From Thermoplasmata archaeon (GTDB lineage Archaea > Thermoplasmatota > Thermoplasmata > Thermoplasmatales > Thermoplasmataceae): a DNA stretch of 64,000 bases. Position numbers and translations under genes: made by a program. The number at the start of each line of letters is the position of its first letter. Position 1 is the stretch's first letter. The notes below the pieces were generated by a model. The model saw only the letters and a list, made by a program, of their open reading frames with translations, made no database searches and had not been told where the DNA came from. Below, piece after piece: positions 27,965 to 37,398 of this stretch. The stretch covers positions 44,484 through 108,483 of the forward strand of contig JAJZZM010000006.1 of assembly GCA_021797555.1 (NCBI GenBank). Direction: 5' to 3'.

Positions 27965-28699
27965 TTAATTTTTGTTTTTTATTGAAATTATTTCAGATAT
28001 TATGCTTATTGCTATTTCTCCTATGGTTATGGCATTTATATCCATGCCTGCCGGACATTTTATTCTTTTCAGTTCATCCTCACTAAACTTTTTCCTCAAA
28101 GTATCAAGATCTGAATTAAATCTATTTTTGCTTGCCACAAGGCCAAGATATTTGCTTTTTTTAGTGAGAAAATATGACAAGAATTCAGTTTCTGCAGGGC
28201 TTTTGGTCAGCATTAATATATAGTCATTATCAAAGCTGTCATTGAATATTGTATCTTTATCTGTCTTAATATTGTATTTTATTACTTTTAATCCGGTATA
28301 ATTTTCCATGTTAACCATGGCTTTCATTAATTCATCGTTTTCTGATTCTGCAACAAGTACTAATCTATCTGAATAATATGGCTCTATATATAATTCTATT
28401 ATTCCGCCACATGTTGTATTCATTGAATAATCGCTGTTCTTGTTGTCCTTGTCAAGAGCTATTTTCAATGTTTTTGTTTTCCTATTTTTTATTGCAAGCA
28501 TTGATTCTTTTAGGGCAACATTATCTAAAGATGGTGACCCCAAAGTTCCATGCAATATTTTATTATCTGAAATTAATAATTTGAATCCCGGTTTTGCTAT
28601 TGATGATCCTGATGTGTTTATTACGTATGATATTGCATATTCCATATTATTATTTTTTAAATCACCCTGTAATTTTATTAAATCTTCGTACATAATCAT
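27965..28699 (-). CDS. XdhC/CoxI-family molybdenum-enzyme accessory protein
   Basis: A 244-residue member of the XdhC family that matures molybdenum hydroxylases by binding the molybdopterin cofactor and aiding its sulfuration. The N-terminal domain has VINTSGSSIAKPGFKLLI and TTCGGIIELYIEPY, the characteristic C-G-G block. The C-terminal Rossmann-like domain ends LGLVASKNRFNSDLDTLRKKF and IKCPAGMDINAITIGEIAISIISEII, the latter being the family's diagnostic tail (C-P-x-G). It diverges from the MocA-like cytidylyltransferase at 28768; together they suggest a molybdopterin-cytosine-dinucleotide hydroxylase elsewhere in the genome, since none is in this window. Confidence 0.85.
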   Translation of the reverse strand: MIMYEDLIKLQGDLKNNNMEYAISYVINTSGSSIAKPGFKLLISDNKILHGTLGSPSLDNVALKESMLAIKNRKTKTLKIALDKDNKNSDYSMNTTCGGIIELYIEPYYSDRLVLVAESENDELMKAMVNMENYTGLKVIKYNIKTDKDTIFNDSFDNDYILMLTKSPAETEFLSYFLTKKSKYLGLVASKNRFNSDLDTLRKKFSEDELKRIKCPAGMDINAITIGEIAISIISEIISIKNKN

Positions 28700-28767
28700 A
28701 TAATAATAAGCACATTAAAAATATTGTTAATAGAAAATATTATAATAATCAATCTAAATACGTACAA

Positions 28768-29355
28768 ATGGCAAAAATAGCCGGCATAATTTTAGCTTCT
28801 GGCATATCAAGAAGATTTGGAACAGATAAATTATTATATAAAATTAATGGAAAATATATAATATCATACGTAATCGAAAATGTGAATTATTCAAATTTAA
28901 ATGAAAAAATTATAGTAATAAATAATTACGACAAATATAAAGATATTATTCCAGGAAATTTTAAAACAGTTATGAACAGTGATTATTTAAAGGGTATGGC
29001 ATATTCAATAGTTAATGGCATAAAAAATGTTAATAATAATGCAGCCATGATAATTCCAGGAGACATGCCATTGATTAATAGCAGTATAATCAATAAATTA
29101 ATAGAATATTTTAATGAAAATGATTATGGCATAGTTGGCCTGCTTGATGATAATATTATTAAAAGCCCGGTTATATTTTCTAAATCGTATTTCAGTGAAC
29201 TGTTAAACCTATCCGGAGACCAGGGGGGCAAATCTCTAATTAAAAAGCATTTAAATGATTTTCATGGAATAAATATAAATAAAAACCTTTTAAAGGACAT
29301 TGATTATATTAATGATATAGGTTTTGTTGAAGAAATGTTGAATAAAAAACATTAA
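28768..29355 (+). CDS. MobA/MocA-like molybdenum cofactor nucleotidyltransferase
   Basis: A 195-residue NTP transferase. GIILASGISRRFGTDKLLYKI is the nucleotide-binding signature (G-x-S-x-R-F/M-G-x-x-K), and AAMIIPGDMPLINSSIINKL carries the metal-binding Asp. The variant with a DQGGKSLIKKH segment resembles MocA (CTP:molybdopterin cytidylyltransferase; the family often has G-D-x-G-x-R there). It is predicted to attach CMP to molybdopterin for xanthine/CO/aldehyde dehydrogenase-type enzymes. Its position head to head with the XdhC gene supports the cytidylyl variant. Confidence 0.83.
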   Translation: MAKIAGIILASGISRRFGTDKLLYKINGKYIISYVIENVNYSNLNEKIIVINNYDKYKDIIPGNFKTVMNSDYLKGMAYSIVNGIKNVNNNAAMIIPGDMPLINSSIINKLIEYFNENDYGIVGLLDDNIIKSPVIFSKSYFSELLNLSGDQGGKSLIKKHLNDFHGININKNLLKDIDYINDIGFVEEMLNKKH

Positions 29356-29379
29356 TAAATAATTATTAATTAAATAATA

Positions 29380-30108
29380 ATGGTATTTAATATTAGGGCT
29401 ATACAATCAAAAAGAATGGACTATTATAGTTCACTGGATTATATAAGAAATTTGAAAAGCGATAATAATGAAATAATAGTATTACCTGAAAAATTTATAA
29501 CGGAACAAATAAATGAAAATAGATTGTATGGGATAATTGATAGCCTACAAATAAGCAACACGATAATACTTGGCAGTTTATCATATATGGATGATTATTT
29601 ATACAACAGGTCATTTTTAATAAAAAATAAAAATATAATAGGTTTCCAGGATAAAATAAATTTATACAGTGCTGAAAAAAATAAATATAAAGGTGGGCAT
29701 ACCATAAAAATATTTAATGTGGGAAATCTTAGAATAGGCATATTAATATGCTATGACCTGGATTTTCCTGAAGAGCCAAGAATATTATTCAAAAATAAAT
29801 GCGATGTTATAATAAACCCATCACTGATAAATTATAAATTCCATAATGAATGGCATTTATATGTAAAATTAAGGTCCCTGGAAAATAGAATACCGGTTGT
29901 ATCAGTAAACTCGGTATCCGATAATTTCAGGGGCAATTCAATAATAAGTGTGCCGTATAAATATGAAAACGGCGTTAAATTAAAAACATATACTGATGAA
30001 TATAATGATATCAATGCATCAATAAATAAAAGTGAGTATGAAGAACAGAGAAATATTAGATTAAATGAAGAGATGCCTGTAAATAAAATCAATTTTTTAG
30101 AGCTTTGA
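29380..30108 (+). CDS. Carbon-nitrogen hydrolase (nitrilase superfamily)
   Basis: A 242-residue amidase/nitrilase. The catalytic triad is visible as Glu37 (VLPEKF), Lys92 (QDKINLY) and Cys124 (ILICYDLDFPEEPRI), in the correct order. The family hydrolyses amides or nitriles such as omega-amidase and carbamoyl-putrescine substrates. It is shorter than the usual 260-280 residues; the C-terminal part after MPVNKINF ends early. It follows the MocA-like gene by 24 bases and may be co-transcribed. Substrate unknown. Confidence 0.85.
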   Translation: MVFNIRAIQSKRMDYYSSLDYIRNLKSDNNEIIVLPEKFITEQINENRLYGIIDSLQISNTIILGSLSYMDDYLYNRSFLIKNKNIIGFQDKINLYSAEKNKYKGGHTIKIFNVGNLRIGILICYDLDFPEEPRILFKNKCDVIINPSLINYKFHNEWHLYVKLRSLENRIPVVSVNSVSDNFRGNSIISVPYKYENGVKLKTYTDEYNDINASINKSEYEEQRNIRLNEEMPVNKINFLEL

Positions 30109-30168
30109 AATATTTATATATTTTTGCATAAATACTAAATAATTAATATTAATTTATAATCAAGGAAT

Positions 30169-30801
30169 ATGTTTTCAGTAACCTCAGAAACCTTTGTAAC
30201 ATTATCAACAATAATAATATTCTTATTAAGTGCCGGATTAACGTTTTTTATTTTAAGAAAATATTTAAAAACAAAAAAATTAAACTTATTGTACTGGTCC
30301 GTTGGCCTGGTTGTATTTACCGTAGCAGTTTTGCTTGAAATATTAATGGCAAATAAAATATATTCTGAATTAATAATAGACCTGTATCTATTTTTGGTTG
30401 CGGTTCTTGTACAGTTTCTTGCCTTAGGTTCATTTGCATTATATAATAATAAGAAATTTTTATCATATTATTATATATATTCAGTATTGGCAACAGTATT
30501 TCTTATAGTGACATTAGTATTATATCCTGTAGGGAATATAATAAAGGAGCACATAGTTTTTGGTGTATTGCCACTGGGAGTAACTATATCATCATCATTT
30601 GTAACCTTCCCTGCAGCGGCTTTTATAATTTTAATAGCCGCAATAAGTTATAAAAAATTTAAAAGTAAAAAACTATTGAGCATAATAGCAGGTGTAATAA
30701 TAGTTGCAATAGCCGGAACCCTGTATATAGCCGCTATCCCTGTATTTTTATATTATGCGGAGTTTATAGGCATACTATTATTATGGCTCGGGTTCATGTA
30801 A
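30169..30801 (+). CDS. Multi-pass membrane protein, about 7 helices
   Basis: A 210-residue integral membrane protein of unknown function. Hydrophobic stretches lie at about residues 6-28, 40-60, 68-88, 97-118, 130-155, 165-185 and 188-208, separated by short Lys-rich loops (LRKYLKTKKLN, YKKFKSKKLL) that should face the cytoplasm. No transport or enzyme motif is recognisable. It has its own A/T-rich promoter region and precedes the mevalonate-decarboxylase-like gene by 37 bases on the same strand. Confidence 0.65.
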   Translation: MFSVTSETFVTLSTIIIFLLSAGLTFFILRKYLKTKKLNLLYWSVGLVVFTVAVLLEILMANKIYSELIIDLYLFLVAVLVQFLALGSFALYNNKKFLSYYYIYSVLATVFLIVTLVLYPVGNIIKEHIVFGVLPLGVTISSSFVTFPAAAFIILIAAISYKKFKSKKLLSIIAGVIIVAIAGTLYIAAIPVFLYYAEFIGILLLWLGFM

Positions 30802-30838
30802 GTGCAAAAATAATTAATGTTATTTATAATAACGTTTT

Positions 30839-31933
30839 ATGGATTATCATTACGAAGGAACAGTAATATTAAAAAAATTGATTAACCGTGGGTTATATAA
30901 AAAATTAGATTCATATAATAAAAATATAGAAGGCAATAAAACAACATTAGGTTATAGTTATCCAATAAAGGCATTTGAAAAATTTTTAGGCTATTATGAT
31001 AATTATAACAAAATAGCATATAACCCATCAATATCATTTAATACAGATTTTTCACTATGTTTCAGTGCATGCATGTATATAAATGAAAATAGCAAGGATT
31101 CAGTATTTTTGGATGGAGCATATTATAAAAACACGGAAAGATATGGAATGCCATTGAATTTTATTAAAAAGGAACTAAAAATTGATGGGAGTTTTATATT
31201 TTTTATAAGAAGGTATAGAAAATATGAAAATGCAAAGGGCATGAGCGAGTCATCGGCTGTTGCATCCGCTGTGGCAAGAAGCATTGTAAAAAATGTTTAT
31301 GATGGCGCATATAATGACGATTCATTTGTATCAAGATATGCAAGATTAGTTTCGGGGTCAGGCACAAGAGCGTCTGTAAATGGCCCCTCAATGTGGCTGT
31401 CATACCCCGGAATAAATGAAAGGGATTCCTTTGCATTTGAAATACCTTTGAATGTAAAAAAAATGAATTATTATATATTCCCAAAGGCCATAGAATATGA
31501 AACAGCAAATGCACATAAGGCTGCAGTTGAATCAATATTCTATGAAAAATGGCTTGATAATAAATATAGTAAAATAAATGAAATAATAGATAATGAATTT
31601 CCCCTAAATATTTTAATGAAAAGATCAATGGACGACATGTTTAACCTAAATTCAGTTTTACTGTCAAGTGGGAATGTTATACAGACGCCAGAAAGCATAA
31701 ATTTACTGAAAAACTTTTTAAATTTTAGGTCAAAAAATAATAATATATACATAACAGGTGATACCGGGCCTTCATTGATGGTAATGTCTGAAGATGATTC
31801 CTTAATAAAGGAATTTTTAAATACAGTTGACGATTTTTATATAAGGGGAAGCCATAATCCTGATGCACATAATGCATTATATAAAAAATTTGAAAAAGAG
31901 GCAAATGAATATTTTGATACATTAAAAATATGA
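30839..31933 (+). CDS. Mevalonate-pathway GHMP protein of the (bis)phosphomevalonate decarboxylase / mevalonate 3-kinase family
   Basis: A 364-residue protein of the diphosphomevalonate decarboxylase superfamily used for isoprenoid lipid synthesis. The family's serine-rich loop appears as GMSESSAVASAVA (134-146), the arginine-containing loop as SGSGTRASVNGP (172-183, Arg177), and the acidic loop as YITGDTGPSLMV (304-314, Asp308). Thermoplasma and Picrophilus use a special route in which mevalonate is phosphorylated at 3-OH and 5-OH, then decarboxylated, by several members of this family. Presence of Asp308 and Arg177, matching the catalytic Asp/Arg of decarboxylases, favours the decarboxylase over the 3-kinase. 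The residue argument is from family knowledge and not proof. Confidence 0.72.
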   Translation: MDYHYEGTVILKKLINRGLYKKLDSYNKNIEGNKTTLGYSYPIKAFEKFLGYYDNYNKIAYNPSISFNTDFSLCFSACMYINENSKDSVFLDGAYYKNTERYGMPLNFIKKELKIDGSFIFFIRRYRKYENAKGMSESSAVASAVARSIVKNVYDGAYNDDSFVSRYARLVSGSGTRASVNGPSMWLSYPGINERDSFAFEIPLNVKKMNYYIFPKAIEYETANAHKAAVESIFYEKWLDNKYSKINEIIDNEFPLNILMKRSMDDMFNLNSVLLSSGNVIQTPESINLLKNFLNFRSKNNNIYITGDTGPSLMVMSEDDSLIKEFLNTVDDFYIRGSHNPDAHNALYKKFEKEANEYFDTLKI

Positions 31934-31988
31934 GCTAAAAGTTTATATGGCATTTAAAATAGAATTTATATAAAATAGCAATTGTAAT

Positions 31989-34900
31989 TTATTTTTTAAT
32001 AATAAATCTTTCATTGTCAAGATCTTTTTCTATCGATATTTTATTTAGTTTTTCCATTGTTTTTATCTTTGCCATTAAATAATGCTTATTTATCCTGTTT
32101 TTCCTCGCTTCCCTAATTAAGGACTTTATTGTTTTGCCATTTGCATTTTTTATTATGCTTTCTATCTCCTTATTGTTATAGTATATATTATTTAAAATAA
32201 ATATAAATATTATTACCAATACAGATGCTATGGAGATGTAATATGGAATATTACCTAAAACAATTATTTTTTTATTAACATAAATTGTTTTTCCATCATA
32301 ATTTATTCTGGCTGTAACTTTATCTATGCCAGTGGGCAGTGAATATTTTATCTCGTTTCCAGAATTATAATACTTATTATTTATAAACCATTCTACCGTA
32401 ATATTTTTTATATTCCTGCCATCTATTTTTATATATAATCTATTATTGATTTCTTTTATTTTTGCACTGTATATTTTTATAAAATAACTTATATTAAATG
32501 TTTTATTATAATAATTATGATTACCAAAAATATCTGAAATGCTTATATTCGTATAATATAAACCATTTTTGTAAAATTTTTCTGTTAAATTAAAATTATT
32601 TGATGTTATATTATAATAATTAATAGAACCATTATTTAAAACAACAGTGAATTTATCTATAATGTCCTTAAACGTATAATCCAGGTTTACAGTATTGTTT
32701 ATTATTGTGCAGTTTAATGAAATCACAGGTTTGTAATCCGAATAATATATTTTTATATATTTATAGTTATAACTGCCATATTTATTTTCATCGAGTATTT
32801 TTATTTTATAAACGCCATCATTTTTAAATGAAATGTTTTTTGCGTAATTTACTCTATTATTATCTATAATATAATAATATTTTAAGCTATCATTATAGTT
32901 CAAAATGTTTATTGATGCATTTTTATCTGTGTATATTTCACTGCGTTTAACTATTATTTTTTCAGGCATATTATTATTCACATAAACTGTTATATTTTTA
33001 TATGTCGTTAAATTTGCACTGTTTTCCGCCATAATTGAAATGTTATATATTCCATTATTTAAATATAAATTTTTTATTGATATATTGATATTGCCTGCGG
33101 AATAGTTATAAAAGATCTTATTATCTGAATTTATATTTATATATATTAACGATGTCATATTTGTTTTTACAGTTAAATTTATAGAATTATTTTTGGAATT
33201 ATTATTAAATGAAAAATATAATGAATTAATAAAATATCTTATTTCGGGCCTATATGTTACTATATGTATTTTATACACATTATAATTTATTGATGTGCCA
33301 TTTATTAAATTTATAACAAATTCAATATTATAATTGCCATTATTTAAATATATATTGCAGTAAGTATATTCTGTTTTTATATCAGTATTATTATATATTA
33401 TTTCATATGATGATGCATTGTTAATATGATTCCATGTTATATTTACATATTTTTTGTTAAAATATTCATTATTATGTATATTTATATTCAGCAATGATAA
33501 ATTAACCTTTATTATATTATAGCTTAAACTGTAATTAAATTTAATATTATATATATTTATTAAGGATATATTAATTTTTAATATACCGTAGAAATTGCTT
33601 AAATTTATCCTAAATGTACTGTTTCTATTAAAATTATAACTGAAATAAGAAGAATTAAAATATATCTCCCTGAATTTTGAATTTACATTAAAACTGATAT
33701 TATATATATTATTTATAAACGAACCATTAACCGGATTCGTCAATACTTTAGGTATTTTATTGTCATATGTAAAATTATACAAATAATTATATGCATAGCC
33801 TGCTAAATTTATTGCAGTTGCGTTTAATTTATTTGCATTGTTATTTATGTTTTTTATATAGGTATAATTTATATTATTCAATATAAAACTATATTTCCCT
33901 ATATTTATTATTATTTTATAATCAAGTTCTGATGTAATATTAAACGATATGAATGTTTTATTAAAATATATTTTCTGATTTAAGGAATTTATTGTTATAT
34001 TGTATTTAGAATATATAGTTGTAATATTATAAATTAATATATTATAATTATTATATAACATTAATGATTTATTATTATATGAAATAATGTAATTTTTATA
34101 ATTTATTGATGTATTATATGTTTCATTGCTTTTATAAATGTATAGATATTCACCAGAGAATAGCAAATTATTATTGGCAATGCTGATATTATAAAATAAA
34201 TCATTAAAAATATTTTCATATGTAAAATTATTATATATTACCGAGTTCAAGCCATTATTAACGTTAATATATTTTATATTAATATATGCGCTCTGGTTTT
34301 TTACAGAATTTAGGTTATAGGTATTATTTATAATATAATAATACATGCGGTTTATCGATTTATTATACGTTATAATATTTATATTGTTTTTGATATTTAT
34401 ATATAATAATTTAGAATTTAATGAAATATTCTTTATTCTATTATTATCTTCTAATGTAAAATCCGAATTTCTATTATATAATACATAATTATTATTATAA
34501 TATAATAAATATTTTTCATTATACGACTTTAATATCTTCGTATTTAAACTCAAATTAAATAAATTGATTTTTATTAGATTAATGCTGCCGTTATAAAAAT
34601 AGTATATAATACTATTATTCAATTTTATTGATGAAATATATGATACATTGCTAATACTATTATCATACAACGTTTTAAATGAATTATTATAATAGTTATA
34701 TAAAACTATATCATAATTATTATTCAAATATATTAACGAATTAATATTATAATTAATGGACATTGATGAGTTCAATAGAAGTGGTTCATAAAAATTGCTT
34801 TTAATATTATATTTATCCAGATAAAATTTTATGCTTTTCTTTGAAGGCATTATTATTTTATTATATTTTTTTATATCTATTTTTGATATTGTCTGATTTG

Positions 34901-35471
34901 AATATTTGCCACCAAAAAGAAGGGATATATCGCCATAATAATATTTATTTATTAATCCAATTTTTAATGGTGCCTTAAATGAGCTGTTTTTAATAAAAAT
35001 ATATGCATAATTATTTATATATTTATTAAAAATAAAATTTATTGAATAATTATAGTTCATCCTGTTAATTTTTATAGCATTCTCATAATTTTTTTTACCG
35101 TTTATGTTTGTATTCATATTATCTAATTTACCATATTTTATTTTTAATAATGTTTTATTATCCTGCTTTATTATAATATTATTTTCAGTTTGTGCATAAT
35201 TGCCATAGCAATTCCATGATAAATTGAATGAATATAATGTTTCATTATAAGAACTTAAATTTTCTTCCAAATATGATGGTGTTGAATTGTCTGTAAATAT
35301 ATTTAATTCATTATTCATGCATTTAATATCCGTTGAACTGCTATTGTTGATTATATAATAATCAGGCACATAATTATTATATCTATAATTAATATTATTT
35401 GAATTATTTAAACTTAAATATGTAAATAATAAAATAAATATAATTATTACTGCAATTATTTTGGATTTCAC
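31989..35471 (-). CDS. Giant Asn/Tyr/Ile-rich surface protein with cytoplasmic tail
   Basis: A 1160-residue single-chain surface protein. An N-terminal hydrophobic segment (residues 4-21) acts as signal or anchor. The roughly 1050-residue exterior is extremely rich in Asn, Tyr and Ile, dense in N-x-S/T glycosylation sequons, and built of repeated beta-strand-like units, the later ones (about 660-1060) resembling Ig-like/fibronectin modules (NVSYISSIKL, SINYNVYKIHIVTYRPEIRY). A transmembrane helix follows (about 1073-1095), then a basic cytoplasmic tail of about 65 residues (KTIKSLIREARKNRINKHYL and on to the end) that looks like a winged-helix or coiled unit. It lies 33 bases behind the Hsp70 gene. 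Likely a cell-surface receptor or envelope component; exact role unknown. Confidence 0.6.
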   Translation of the reverse strand: MKSKIIAVIIIFILLFTYLSLNNSNNINYRYNNYVPDYYIINNSSSTDIKCMNNELNIFTDNSTPSYLEENLSSYNETLYSFNLSWNCYGNYAQTENNIIIKQDNKTLLKIKYGKLDNMNTNINGKKNYENAIKINRMNYNYSINFIFNKYINNYAYIFIKNSSFKAPLKIGLINKYYYGDISLLFGGKYSNQTISKIDIKKYNKIIMPSKKSIKFYLDKYNIKSNFYEPLLLNSSMSINYNINSLIYLNNNYDIVLYNYYNNSFKTLYDNSISNVSYISSIKLNNSIIYYFYNGSINLIKINLFNLSLNTKILKSYNEKYLLYYNNNYVLYNRNSDFTLEDNNRIKNISLNSKLLYINIKNNINIITYNKSINRMYYYIINNTYNLNSVKNQSAYINIKYINVNNGLNSVIYNNFTYENIFNDLFYNISIANNNLLFSGEYLYIYKSNETYNTSINYKNYIISYNNKSLMLYNNYNILIYNITTIYSKYNITINSLNQKIYFNKTFISFNITSELDYKIIINIGKYSFILNNINYTYIKNINNNANKLNATAINLAGYAYNYLYNFTYDNKIPKVLTNPVNGSFINNIYNISFNVNSKFREIYFNSSYFSYNFNRNSTFRINLSNFYGILKINISLINIYNIKFNYSLSYNIIKVNLSLLNINIHNNEYFNKKYVNITWNHINNASSYEIIYNNTDIKTEYTYCNIYLNNGNYNIEFVINLINGTSINYNVYKIHIVTYRPEIRYFINSLYFSFNNNSKNNSINLTVKTNMTSLIYININSDNKIFYNYSAGNINISIKNLYLNNGIYNISIMAENSANLTTYKNITVYVNNNMPEKIIVKRSEIYTDKNASINILNYNDSLKYYYIIDNNRVNYAKNISFKNDGVYKIKILDENKYGSYNYKYIKIYYSDYKPVISLNCTIINNTVNLDYTFKDIIDKFTVVLNNGSINYYNITSNNFNLTEKFYKNGLYYTNISISDIFGNHNYYNKTFNISYFIKIYSAKIKEINNRLYIKIDGRNIKNITVEWFINNKYYNSGNEIKYSLPTGIDKVTARINYDGKTIYVNKKIIVLGNIPYYISIASVLVIIFIFILNNIYYNNKEIESIIKNANGKTIKSLIREARKNRINKHYLMAKIKTMEKLNKISIEKDLDNERFIIKK

Positions 35472-35504
35472 TGCAGGTTATGTAAAATGCATTTAAAAAT
35501 TTTT

Positions 35505-37259
35505 TTAAATGTTATATTCATTTTTTATTGCTTTTACTATTTTTTCAAGATTGTTTATATTATTTTCTTTTATGTTTTTTGCAAGATTTAAAATATCATT
35601 ATTAACATTATAATATTTTGCATTTGAATTATACTGGCTATTGGCAAGTTCTTTCAATCTATATAATAATTCATCTGCTGAATTCATTATCAATGCCATT
35701 TTTTTCTTTTCGTTATCTATAATATAATATTTTTTTAGGTCATCCTTCATTTTTTTTATTTTATCCTTATCAATATTTATTGAATTTTTAATTATTACCT
35801 CTTTTTTTGAACCAGTTGTTGCATCTGTGGCTGAAACATGCAAAATGCCATTTTTATCCACTTTATATGTAACATCTATCCTTGCTTTGCCCCTGGGAGC
35901 TGGCTTTATATTTTGTAGTATAAAATTACCCAATAATGAATTATCTGAACCCATTGGCCTTTCACCCTGAACTATTTTTATTTCTATATCTCTCTGGTAA
36001 TCCTTTATTGTTGTGAATGGCCTTGTTACAGTGCATGGCAATTTTGTATTTGCAGGTATCATGGGTACAACAATATCGTTTATTATTACATTGCCCAGTG
36101 TTAATGGGGTAACATCATTAAATTTCACCGGTCCTGAGATTATTTCATTTATGGATATTTTATCCGCTGCCATTATTGAAGCCCCTCTGGCAACTATCTC
36201 CATAGGATCTATTCCATTCACGGATTTTAGTGATAAATAAGTTTCAATTATCTTCCTTACATATGGTATTCTTGTAGGGCCACCTGTTAATATTAATTCA
36301 TCTATATCCTTTTTTGTTAATGACGCCTTTTCCAGTGCTGTATCTATAGATTTTACAGTTTTATTCATTATATCTTTTATTAAATTTTCAAAAGTATTCC
36401 GAGTTATTTTAAATATACTTTTATTTCTAAAATTATAAAATTTGCCCAGTAAATCACTTAAATAAACTTCATATGAATCATATGTGGATAACCTTATTTT
36501 TATATTTTCAGACATTGAATCTATATAAGAATCATATTCATAATTATTTATTATATTTATATTATTATTTTTTAAAAATGCATTTATGTATGATTTTATT
36601 GCATTATCCATATCTATTCCGCCTATATCTGTATCTCCGGATGTTGACAATACATTGAATATCCTCTTATTTGTGTTTATTATTGTTACATCCACAGTTC
36701 CTGCACCTATATCATAAACAAGAATATTCTTATTATTTTGGTTTTCATTATCCAAAAGTTTTTCAAAACCAAAGGCTATTGCCGCTGCGGTAGGCTCATT
36801 TATCAATGTTTTTACCCTTATGCCCGCTATTTCTGCGGCAGTTTTTGTTGCATTTCTCTGGTTATCATTAAAATATGCTGGCACTGTAATTACAGCGTCT
36901 TTTAGCTTATCATCCATATATAATTCAGCATCATTTTTTATTTTTTTCAATAAAAATGCAGTTAGTTCCTGGGGTGTATAATATCTATTATATGCCTTAT
37001 ATAAATAATCTGTGCCCATCTTTCTTTTAAAATGTGAAAATACTGAATCAGGATATAGCAACTTTAAATCCTTTGCTTTTTTGCCCACAGATATATTGTG
37101 TTTATCATCAACCATTATGTATGATGGAAAAGATTTGCCGTATGTAGATGGCCCCTCTATTGCTGGCAACATTATCTGGCTTAGTCTGCCATTGTTCACG
37201 CCTGTATATGCAGCTGCAGAATTTTCTGTTCCTATATCTATGCCTATAGAAAAAACCAT
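35505..37259 (-). CDS. Hsp70 (DnaK-like) chaperone, stand-alone
   Basis: A 584-residue Hsp70. The ATPase domain shows GIDIGTENSAAAY (phosphate 1), VITVPAYFNDNQRNATKTAAEIAG, NEPTAAAIAFGFEKL, DIGAGTVDVTII (phosphate 2) and LTGGPTRIPYVRKII (adenosine). The substrate domain contains TPLTLGN and NGILHVSATDATTGSKKEV. It is shorter than typical DnaK (about 610-640) and its lid is brief and Asn/Lys-rich. Neither grpE nor dnaJ is adjacent, unlike the usual archaeal locus, so it may be a second, specialised Hsp70. It is followed by the surface protein gene (33 bases) and diverges from the gene at 37399. Confidence 0.86.
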   Translation of the reverse strand: MVFSIGIDIGTENSAAAYTGVNNGRLSQIMLPAIEGPSTYGKSFPSYIMVDDKHNISVGKKAKDLKLLYPDSVFSHFKRKMGTDYLYKAYNRYYTPQELTAFLLKKIKNDAELYMDDKLKDAVITVPAYFNDNQRNATKTAAEIAGIRVKTLINEPTAAAIAFGFEKLLDNENQNNKNILVYDIGAGTVDVTIINTNKRIFNVLSTSGDTDIGGIDMDNAIKSYINAFLKNNNINIINNYEYDSYIDSMSENIKIRLSTYDSYEVYLSDLLGKFYNFRNKSIFKITRNTFENLIKDIMNKTVKSIDTALEKASLTKKDIDELILTGGPTRIPYVRKIIETYLSLKSVNGIDPMEIVARGASIMAADKISINEIISGPVKFNDVTPLTLGNVIINDIVVPMIPANTKLPCTVTRPFTTIKDYQRDIEIKIVQGERPMGSDNSLLGNFILQNIKPAPRGKARIDVTYKVDKNGILHVSATDATTGSKKEVIIKNSINIDKDKIKKMKDDLKKYYIIDNEKKKMALIMNSADELLYRLKELANSQYNSNAKYYNVNNDILNLAKNIKENNINNLEKIVKAIKNEYNI

Positions 37260-37398
37260 TTATTACACCATTTGTCTATGATTGTAATAAGTTCCAGTAT
37301 AAAAGTTTATTTATTGTGCATGGCAATTTAATCCTGTATGACCCATGCATGACAAAATTTAAGTACATCCGAATATTATAACAATGTAGTGTATAAAA
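37260..37398. promoter_or_regulatory. Divergent control region with short inverted repeat
   Basis: This 139-base spacer separates the Hsp70 gene from the gene at 37399. TGCATGG (37317-37323) pairs with CCATGCA (37343-37349) as an inverted repeat with a 19-base centre. It could be an operator for shared control; no known heat-shock regulator site was recognised. Confidence 0.35.
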
